Assembly: GCA_019683625.1 (NCBI GenBank)
Contig: JADGHY010000018.1
Coordinates: forward strand, 1-15,763
Direction of reading: 5' to 3'
Length of the DNA: 15,763 nt
DNA from: Thermoflavifilum sp.
Lineage (GTDB): Bacteria; Bacteroidota; Bacteroidia; Chitinophagales; Chitinophagaceae
Shown here: positions 1 through 5,085 of the stretch, piece after piece
Layout: every line of letters begins with the position of its first letter
Numbering within the stretch: position 1 is the first letter of the stretch
Program-made: the position numbers and the translations under genes
The notes under the pieces: model-generated
Databases searched by the model: none
What the model saw: the letters and a program-made list of their open reading frames with translations, nothing else
Told to the model about the DNA's origin: nothing

Positions 1-719
1 AATAGTTGCAGGACTGTGTTCCCGATAGAAGGATATCCTTCGCCAGACAGGTTAAAATAAGCATGATTGGTGAGGTTTAACACAGTGGGTTTATCGGTTG
101 TTGCCTGATAGCTGATCTTCAGCGCATTGCTATCGGTAAGGGTATAGGTAACATGTACAGTGAGTGTACCCGGATAATTTTCTTCACCGTCGGGCGAAAC
201 ATAAGTTAATTCCAACACAGTATCCGATGGCTGACGGGCTTCCCAAACTTTTCTGTCAAACCCATAATGCCCCCCATGCAGGCTGTTGGGCGCATTGTTG
301 ATAAAAAGATGATAGGTTTTGCCATTCAGGGTAAAACTGCCTTTTGCAATGCGGTTGCCATAACGGCCAATTAAGGCTCCCAGATAGGTGCTGCTATCAG
401 CTAAATAATCATCCAGGCTCGGATAACCAAGCACCACATCTACGGGATTACCGGCACTATCAGGTACTACAAGACTTACAATGCGCCCGCCATAATTGGT
501 GATGGCCACTGCCATCCCGTGATGATTTTCCAGATAATAAATCTGTACGTCCTTCCCATCTACGGTTTTCGCAAATGCCGTGGAATCGGGTAATAAATGT
601 TCCATAATCAAAGAATCAATTGAAAAAGCCTTTTGCTGCGTTTGACGATGTGATTGCTTGCAGGAGAAAAAAGCCAGAAGCAACAGTAATGTAAAAAATA
701 CATTTATTCGTACTCGCAT
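1..719 (-). CDS. galM: Aldose 1-epimerase (galactose mutarotase), exported lipoprotein, 3' end cut by window edge
   Basis: Interconverts the alpha and beta anomers of hexoses such as galactose or glucose. The visible 239 codons begin at the ATG at 719-717 and run off the left edge, so roughly the last third is missing (family members are usually about 340-390 residues). The N-terminus is a lipoprotein signal: Arg at 2 and 4, a hydrophobic run at about 7-18, then FFSC with the lipidated Cys at 20, so the enzyme should be membrane-anchored outside the cytoplasm. Family motifs in order are TNYGGRI (74-80), GRYGNRI (118-124), NSLHGG with His148, and LTNHAYFNL with His219; the two histidines match the conserved active-site pair of galactose mutarotases. 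The catalytic Glu near the C-terminus lies outside the window. It is divergent from the CoA-binding gene, with a matching minus-strand promoter upstream. The family is very likely; the exact sugar is unknown. Confidence 0.93.
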   Translation of the reverse strand, partial: MRVRINVFFTLLLLLAFFSCKQSHRQTQQKAFSIDSLIMEHLLPDSTAFAKTVDGKDVQIYYLENHHGMAVAITNYGGRIVSLVVPDSAGNPVDVVLGYPSLDDYLADSSTYLGALIGRYGNRIAKGSFTLNGKTYHLFINNAPNSLHGGHYGFDRKVWEARQPSDTVLELTYVSPDGEENYPGTLTVHVTYTLTDSNALKISYQATTDKPTVLNLTNHAYFNLSGEGYPSIGNTVLQL

Positions 720-736
720 AAAAAATAATTATGCGA

Positions 737-768
737 TAAAATTAATATCTGCTTTTGTCATATCCAAA
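737..768 (-). promoter_or_regulatory. Predicted Bacteroidota promoter for the aldose epimerase
   Basis: Read on the minus strand, TTTG (768-765) is followed by exactly 20 bases and then TAATTTTA (744-737), one mismatch from the TAnnTTTG -7 consensus of Bacteroidota. The implied start of transcription is near 733, giving a leader of about 14 bases. It overlaps the oppositely directed promoter at 754-785. The elements are seen; function is inferred. Confidence 0.55.
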
Positions 769-785
769 TCCTTCCTTTAACTTGC
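754..785 (+). promoter_or_regulatory. Predicted Bacteroidota promoter for the CoA-binding protein gene
   Basis: TTTG (754-757), 20 bases, then TAACTTGC (778-785). The -7 element is imperfect: it looks like TAnnTTTG with one T missing. Transcription would start near 789, about 16 bases before the ATG at 805. It shares positions 754-768 with the opposing promoter. Confidence 0.42.
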
Positions 786-804
786 ATGTGCATAATAACT
801 CAGT

Positions 805-1197
805 ATGTCAGTTGCATGGACCACGCTGGTAATCGGTGCTTCTCCGCATCCGCAACGTTACAGTTATCTGGCCGTGCAACAACTGCACAAACACGGTTAC
901 CCGGTCATCGCTTTAGGCATTCATGAAGGCATGATTGGTGAAATACCCGTAATTACCAGCTGGCCCATGGTTCCGATCCATACCGTTAGCCTGTATCTGC
1001 ATCCCCGGCATCAGCATCTTTACGAGCAAAAACTGCTCGATTTGCATCCCAAGCGCGTCATTTTTAACCCCGGCACAGAAAATCCCTCCTTTGAAGATAC
1101 CCTGCGTCGTGCCGGCATGGTGGTCATTGAAGCATGCACGCTGGTTTTGCTTAGCACGCATCAGTTTGAGACAGCCGGACTCAACGGGCAAGCCTGA
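805..1197 (+). CDS. CoA-binding domain protein (CoA_binding_2 type), small Rossmann-fold protein
   Basis: A 130-residue protein that is essentially one CoA-binding domain of the kind found in succinyl-CoA synthetase alpha subunits. The nucleotide-binding turn is LVIGASPHPQRYSY (8-21), with strand, GAS and helix at the N-terminus. The conserved block KRVIFNPGTENPSFE (83-97) and the EACTLVLLSTHQF tail (109-121) are hallmarks of the small cytosolic YccU-like CoA-binding proteins. There is no signal peptide or membrane segment and the length is usual for the family. The ATG at 805 begins right at the domain and sits behind a plausible promoter. No enzymatic role is established for these stand-alone domains, and the next gene gives no functional clue. 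Family assignment is strong; cellular role is unknown. Confidence 0.88.
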   Translation: MSVAWTTLVIGASPHPQRYSYLAVQQLHKHGYPVIALGIHEGMIGEIPVITSWPMVPIHTVSLYLHPRHQHLYEQKLLDLHPKRVIFNPGTENPSFEDTLRRAGMVVIEACTLVLLSTHQFETAGLNGQA

Positions 1198-1226
1198 TGC
1201 AACCCCAGGTTAACAAAAACAAAACA

Positions 1227-1256
1227 TTTGATCGTCAGATTTTTTTGCTACATTAG
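1227..1256 (+). promoter_or_regulatory. Possible promoter for the ykuK-like gene
   Basis: TTTG (1227-1230), 18 bases, then TACATTAG (1249-1256), one mismatch from TAnnTTTG. It would give a leader of about 38 bases before the ATG at 1298. A rival element, TATCATTTG at 1277-1285, has one extra spacer base. The region is AT-rich, so chance matches are likely. Confidence 0.3.
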
Positions 1257-1297
1257 GTGCCTGATTTTGTTCTTTTTATCATTTGAACCATATCAAC

Positions 1298-1771
1298 ATG
1301 CACTGGCGAAGATTTAATGGCGAGCCCATTCAACTTCCCATCAAAGAAGAGGTTCGCCGCGCTATTGAACGGGAAACAGCCAAAGGGTTTCACTTAAAAG
1401 TATGCATTGGCACCGATAGCCAGGTAAGAGGAGATGAAACCGAATTTGCTACCGTCATCGTATTTCTGCGGGAAGGACATGGAGGCTTCATGTTCATCCA
1501 CAATGAAAAAGATCATCAGCGATATTCCATCCGGGAGCGTATGCTGGTTGAAGTTAGCAAAAGCATCGAAATTGCTTATGAACTATGCGATTTGTTCAAT
1601 GAGTATGACGTGGATATGGAGGTTCATGCCGATATCAATACCAATCCTCATTTTAAGAGCAACGAAGCCCTGCGCGAGGCTATGGGCTATATCCTGGGCA
1701 TGGGCTTTGCCTTCAAAGCCAAGCCCGATGCCTTTGCCAGCAGCTGTTGCGCCAATAAAATCGTCAATTAA
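1298..1771 (+). CDS. YkuK-like protein (DUF458), RNase H-fold, predicted nuclease
   Basis: A 157-residue cytosolic protein of the DUF458/YkuK family, which has a predicted ribonuclease H-like fold. Candidate metal-binding acidic residues are in family-conserved positions: Asp40 in CIGTDSQ, Glu85 in RMLVEV, Asp112 in HADIN and Asp144 in KPDAFAS. The C-terminal block GYILGMGFAFKAKPDAFASS is typical of the Bacteroidota branch. I start at the ATG at 1298 (MHWRRFNGE), where family members normally begin; an in-frame TTG at 1283 would add only five residues. The stop lies 3 bases from the end of engB on the other strand. Nuclease activity is predicted from fold only; substrate and role are unknown. 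The family also occurs in Firmicutes, there linked by name to Bacillus ykuK. Confidence 0.85.
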   Translation: MHWRRFNGEPIQLPIKEEVRRAIERETAKGFHLKVCIGTDSQVRGDETEFATVIVFLREGHGGFMFIHNEKDHQRYSIRERMLVEVSKSIEIAYELCDLFNEYDVDMEVHADINTNPHFKSNEALREAMGYILGMGFAFKAKPDAFASSCCANKIVN

Positions 1772-1773
1772 AC

Positions 1774-1791
1774 TTCAGGCAATTGCCTGAA
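1774..1791 (-). terminator. Perfect 18-bp palindrome over the engB stop, possible terminator
   Basis: TTCAGGCAATTGCCTGAA is a perfect inverted repeat; as RNA it can form a 7-bp stem with an AATT loop. It starts 3 bases after the ykuK stop and includes the engB stop codon (1777-1775). On the minus strand it is followed by GTTTAATT, a weak U-tract; on the plus strand no U-tract follows. A terminator for engB, or simple RNA end protection for both genes, is plausible. A protein-binding site cannot be excluded. Confidence 0.4.
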
Positions 1792-2416
1792 ACCGGGTGT
1801 TCCACTCCTGAATAAACTCCAGTATTTCTTTTCTTCCGGTTTTCTTTTTTGCGGATGCCAGAAAATAGGGTGGTAAATTTTCCCAATGTGCTTGCATGTG
1901 TGCCAAAAAGGCCTGCACATGCCGGTGCACGATCTGTTGTTTTTCTTTGTCTGTCTTGGTAAAAATCAATACAAAGGGAATCTGCCAATGGCCCAACTGA
2001 TCGGCAAAAGCCAGATCTATGGCTTGAGGAGGAATGGCACTATCGATGAGCAGAAAAGTATACACCAAATTTTTGCGTTGTTGAAGATAAGTGCGAATAA
2101 GCTGTTCCCAGCTTTTGCGCCGCTGAATGGACTGCCGGGCATAGCCATAACCAGGCAGGTCAACCAGATACCAGCTGCCGCGCCTGAGCTGAAGCAATGG
2201 ATCGGGGCGACTTTCAATAAGATAATGGTTGATGGTTTGCGTTTTTCCGGGCGTGGCACTGGTTTTGGCCAGGCTGCGTTGGCCGGTGAGCATGTTGATG
2301 AACGATGATTTCCCTACATTGGAACGCCCGACAAACGCATATTCCGGCAAGCTGGGCTTGGGACATGTGCGCATATCTACGCTACAGCTGATTAATCGTG
2401 CCGCAATAATTTCCAT
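1775..2416 (-). CDS. engB: Ribosome biogenesis GTP-binding protein EngB (YsxC/YihA)
   Basis: A small TRAFAC-class GTPase needed for large ribosomal subunit assembly, acting in the cytoplasm. The protein is 213 residues, normal for the family, and is a single G domain: the P-loop GRSNVGKSS (30-38), a G2 Thr in TPGKTQ (55-60), G3 in DLPGYGYA (86-93), G4 TKTD (153-156) and G5 SAKKK (188-192). FVGRSNVGKSSFIN and DLPGYGYA are diagnostic of EngB among related GTPases. I start at the ATG at 2416 (MEIIAARLI), the usual family N-terminus; the frame stays open upstream to 2473 but that would run across the ubiE start region. It is divergent from ubiE (55 bases between starts) and convergent with ykuK (3 bases apart). 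Confidence 0.96.
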   Translation of the reverse strand: MEIIAARLISCSVDMRTCPKPSLPEYAFVGRSNVGKSSFINMLTGQRSLAKTSATPGKTQTINHYLIESRPDPLLQLRRGSWYLVDLPGYGYARQSIQRRKSWEQLIRTYLQQRKNLVYTFLLIDSAIPPQAIDLAFADQLGHWQIPFVLIFTKTDKEKQQIVHRHVQAFLAHMQAHWENLPPYFLASAKKKTGRKEILEFIQEWNTRFQAIA

Positions 2417-2457
2417 AGTTAAATCATCACACCATAGGCCTTGTGCAGCCGAACTCC

Positions 2458-2465
2458 TACCTTTG
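2458..2465 (+). promoter_or_regulatory. -7 promoter element of ubiE
   Basis: TACCTTTG matches TAnnTTTG exactly and ends 6 bases before the ATG at 2472. If it is the promoter, transcription starts about 3 bases before the start codon, making the mRNA nearly leaderless. No TTTG stands at the expected -33 distance. Confidence 0.5.
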
Positions 2466-2471
2466 CACATC

Positions 2472-3236
2472 ATGTCTGCATCAGCTCATAAGCCACCCGT
2501 AGTGCCTTACCGGCATTCAAAGTTAAGCAAGAAAGCACAGGTAGCCCAGATGTTCAACGAGATTGCTGGCCGCTATGATTTGCTCAATCGGCTCCTGTCG
2601 GCAGGTATTGATGTCCAATGGCGCAAGAAAGCCATCCGCCTGCTGGCCGATGTACAACCCCAGCGGATCCTGGATGTGGCCACCGGCACTGCCGACGTGG
2701 CCCTCCTGCTCGCCCGAAATTATCCCCAGGCTCAGATCATCGGCGTGGATATTGCTGCACAAATGCTGGAACTTGGCCGCCAAAAACTGATACAAGCCGG
2801 CCTGCAAGATCGGATTAGGCTTCAGCTGGCCGATGCGGAAACGCTCCCTTTCCCCGACAATAGCTTCGATGCCGTGATGGTGGCCTTCGGAGTGCGCAAT
2901 TTCGAAAACCTCAACACAGGCCTGAAGGAAATGCTTCGCGTGCTCAAACCTGGAGGTAAAGCCGTGATCCTGGAATTTTCATATCCAAATTCTTTCCCGA
3001 TTAAACAATTATACCACCTTTATTTTCGTTATATCACGCCCATAATCGGAAAATGGTTGGCCCATCATCGGGAGGCATATCAATATTTGCCGGAGTCGGT
3101 GAGTGCTTTCCCTTACGGCCAACAAATGGTAGATCGATTAACTGAAATAGGTTATCAGCAAGTCACATGCAGAAAGTACAGCTTTGGTATTTGCTCCGTG
3201 TATTGCGGCTACAAAAACACGCCACACTCGTCCTGA
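2472..3236 (+). CDS. ubiE: Demethylmenaquinone methyltransferase (UbiE/MenG)
   Basis: SAM-dependent methyltransferase for the last carbon-methylation step of menaquinone (and, in other bacteria, ubiquinone) synthesis, at the inner face of the membrane. In this phylum menaquinone is the expected product, so menG fits equally as a name. The 254-residue protein shows the UbiE signatures: FNEIAGRYDLLNRLLSAG (28-45) with the following WR, SAM motif I LDVATGTAD (67-75), GVD (91-93), the acidic DAETLPFPDNSFD (121-133), FGVRNFENL (139-147) and RVLKPGGKAVILEFSYP (156-172). The start at 2472 gives the usual short N-terminal extension; the open frame continues upstream to 2229 only across antisense engB. 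porT starts inside its last 70 bases, suggesting one transcript and coupled translation. It supplies the quinone used by the complex I encoded at 10807-15763. Confidence 0.95.
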   Translation: MSASAHKPPVVPYRHSKLSKKAQVAQMFNEIAGRYDLLNRLLSAGIDVQWRKKAIRLLADVQPQRILDVATGTADVALLLARNYPQAQIIGVDIAAQMLELGRQKLIQAGLQDRIRLQLADAETLPFPDNSFDAVMVAFGVRNFENLNTGLKEMLRVLKPGGKAVILEFSYPNSFPIKQLYHLYFRYITPIIGKWLAHHREAYQYLPESVSAFPYGQQMVDRLTEIGYQQVTCRKYSFGICSVYCGYKNTPHSS

Positions 3237-3892
3237 GTCTTTGTTTGCTGCAATCCTTGTCTGGCCGGGCTCAGTTTTTTGCCAATGATATTGATAATGC
3301 CGATTATTATTTCGGCATCAGCCTCGGTTATGCAGTATCTACGTTTAATCTCGACCCTTCTCCTTTTTTTCTCAAACAGGATAGCATCCAGGTAGTGGAA
3401 CCCCTCAACAACGGGGGCCTCACCATGGGATTCCGCGCCACGATGCGGTTAACAGATCATATTGATCTGCGTTTCAATCCGGCGCTCATCTTCACCGACC
3501 GGAATATTCGGTATACCATAAAAGATTCTTCAACCGTAGATAAAAAAATTGAATCTGTGCTGCTGAACTTCCCCTTGCATGCTGTGCTGAATTCCGACCG
3601 ATTTGGCAACTTCAGGGTATATGCCTTCACCGGCATTCGTTTTGCCGATGACGTGAGTACCAATGCCACGGCCCGTAAGGCAGAAGATATGATTCAGCTT
3701 TCCAAATATGATCTGGGATATGAATTGGGCTTCGGATTTCATATTTATTTTCCGGCATTTGTGCTTTCACCGGAAGTGAAAATCAGCAACGGATTCCGCA
3801 ACATCTTCAAGCCAACACCCGGATTAATTTATTCGGATGTGATTCAACGCATGAAATCGCACATGGTGGTGTTTTCCCTGAATTTTGAATAA
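3167..3892 (+). CDS. porT: PorT-like outer-membrane protein of the type IX secretion system
   Basis: Predicted beta-barrel outer-membrane protein required for type IX secretion (PorT in Porphyromonas, SprT in Flavobacterium). The 241-residue product has a hydrophobic signal segment at about 20-31 and a likely signal peptidase I site at SGRA-QFF (cleaved after Ala35). The mature part alternates polar and hydrophobic residues as in an eight-stranded barrel and ends in Phe (VVFSLNFE, final Phe followed by Glu). Family-like blocks include DYYFGISLGY (46-55), FFLKQDSIQVVEPLNNGG (68-85) and the HIDLRFNPALIF stretch (around 97-108). The ATG at 3167 lies 70 bases inside ubiE; a TTG at 3203 would give a tighter signal peptide and is a real alternative. 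Its 3' end is 4 bases from gldB, another secretion/gliding gene. A generic porin-family barrel is the main alternative; ubiE adjacency, which I recall as common in Bacteroidota, supports PorT. Confidence 0.82.
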   Translation: MQKVQLWYLLRVLRLQKHATLVLSLCLLQSLSGRAQFFANDIDNADYYFGISLGYAVSTFNLDPSPFFLKQDSIQVVEPLNNGGLTMGFRATMRLTDHIDLRFNPALIFTDRNIRYTIKDSSTVDKKIESVLLNFPLHAVLNSDRFGNFRVYAFTGIRFADDVSTNATARKAEDMIQLSKYDLGYELGFGFHIYFPAFVLSPEVKISNGFRNIFKPTPGLIYSDVIQRMKSHMVVFSLNFE

Positions 3893-3896
3893 TCCT

Positions 3897-4952
3897 TCAG
3901 GGGCGATATCTGGCTTCGGTAAGCAACTGCTGAGCGTCCTGCATCTGCATCAGCTGGGGAAGGCTCACTTCGGGATGATCGTCCATGTATTTGCGCACAA
4001 TCTGCCAGCCCACCCAACTGCCGATATTTCCCGGAGCTTCTTTAGGCATACCCTGTGTACTGGGGCCCGGGCCAATATAATGCAGAATTTGCTGCATATC
4101 GCGGACATACAAGAGATTGTTCTGAATAAAATATTGCCAGATCATGCGTTCATTTTGCTTGCACCAATCTAACTGTTTTTGGGAAAATCCAATTTTCACA
4201 CTATCCGGAGCTTTAGGCAATACCGCATCCAGAAAATACAGCTGTTTGCCAGCCTGAATCATCATATCCAATAAAGTGCCTTCCTGCCTGGGCGGAAACA
4301 TTTGCTGTTCAATGACCTTAAAACAATCCGGCACGATATATTCCGGCGCAAATTGATGCAGCATGTATTCGGGATAGGGATCAGATACCTGCAGGTAAAA
4401 AGGATATTGTGGGCCCAGAAACATATCCAAGCCAATGCCCAATACCGTATCCACCGTCACGGCGCCAAAATTGTTTAATCCGGAATAAAAGCTCACCACC
4501 CGCGGAATGCGGTAAGAAGGAAAATAATATTTCAGATAACGAAATCCTTCCCGGAGCTGATTTTCCAGCCAGTGCAGGTCGGCAAAATGCTGGTTGATGG
4601 TATCTTGTAAACCTCGGATGTCTTTTGAACCAAGCATAGCCCTTAGCTCATCAAATAACAAATGATTTGTATCGCTGTACGGACCATAGTTCATGATCTG
4701 GGCAAAATATACCGGCATGAAGGTGGGATAAGCCTGATATAATCGCGCAACAGCCTGTTGCAGATGCGTTGTATCCAGAGCCGTTAGCGCCTGATCAAAA
4801 CGATAAATTTTTACCGGAGGCACCGAAATGTTCGATACATCGGGCAAAGGCCTATGGTGCTGACGTACACAGCCCGTGCAGGCAAAGGCTATACACAGCG
4901 CCCAAACGATGCGATTCACCCGGATTGGTTTGTCTGCAGCCATAACCATCAT
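3897..4952 (-). CDS. gldB: Gliding motility lipoprotein GldB
   Basis: GldB is a membrane lipoprotein of Bacteroidota that was found as a gliding motility gene and is also kept in non-gliding members; its biochemical role is not settled. The N-terminus has basic residues (Arg11, Arg14), a hydrophobic stretch and ACTGC with the likely lipidated Cys28, leaving a mature part of about 324 residues, usual for the family. Recognisable blocks are VKIYRFDQAL near the mature N-terminus, the Tyr/Phe-rich FRYLKYYFPSYRIPRV, and the C-terminal NIGSWVGWQIVRKYM with EVSLPQLM. Starts at 4952, 4949 and 4943 are all ATG and in frame; I take 4952 because a -7 promoter element lies at 4975-4968. A TTG at 4970 sits inside that element and is unlikely. 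It is divergent from nadE and convergent with porT. No gldC-like gene, its partner in Flavobacterium, is next to it. Confidence 0.85.
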   Translation of the reverse strand: MMVMAADKPIRVNRIVWALCIAFACTGCVRQHHRPLPDVSNISVPPVKIYRFDQALTALDTTHLQQAVARLYQAYPTFMPVYFAQIMNYGPYSDTNHLLFDELRAMLGSKDIRGLQDTINQHFADLHWLENQLREGFRYLKYYFPSYRIPRVVSFYSGLNNFGAVTVDTVLGIGLDMFLGPQYPFYLQVSDPYPEYMLHQFAPEYIVPDCFKVIEQQMFPPRQEGTLLDMMIQAGKQLYFLDAVLPKAPDSVKIGFSQKQLDWCKQNERMIWQYFIQNNLLYVRDMQQILHYIGPGPSTQGMPKEAPGNIGSWVGWQIVRKYMDDHPEVSLPQLMQMQDAQQLLTEARYRP

Positions 4953-4967
4953 CCGAAAGGATGTGCG

Positions 4968-4975
4968 CAAACTTA
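4968..4975 (-). promoter_or_regulatory. -7 promoter element of gldB
   Basis: On the minus strand TAAGTTTG (4975-4968) matches TAnnTTTG exactly. Transcription would begin near 4964, 12 bases before the ATG at 4952, a spacing close to that seen for serS. There is no TTTG at the -33 distance. The element excludes the in-frame TTG at 4970 as the start. Confidence 0.5.
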
Positions 4976-5043
4976 TGGATTTGCCTTTGATCTGCAGCGA
5001 ATGATTTGTTAAATCCCCTACCCGTGAGGGTTGTAGAATGTCT

Positions 5044-5051
5044 TATTTTTG
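5044..5051 (+). promoter_or_regulatory. -7 promoter element of nadE
   Basis: TATTTTTG matches TAnnTTTG exactly, 34 bases before the nadE ATG, and is followed by GCAT as in the ubiE and serS elements (GCA). Predicted transcript start is near 5055, giving a leader of about 31 bases. No clear -33 TTTG. Confidence 0.48.
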
Positions 5052-5085
5052 CATAGCCCAGGCTTGAGGCTGAATATTCCGCTGC

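Noticed and set aside
1886..2308. 140-codon plus-strand open frame
   Set aside because: Antisense to the EngB G domain; no start signals and no recognisable domain.
2229..2471. Upstream extension of ubiE giving an 81-residue longer N-terminus
   Set aside because: The extension runs antisense through engB, has no UbiE homology, and an exact -7 element lies just before the ATG at 2472.
4970..4970. TTG start for gldB adding six residues
   Set aside because: It lies inside the predicted -7 promoter element; three ATG codons follow closely.
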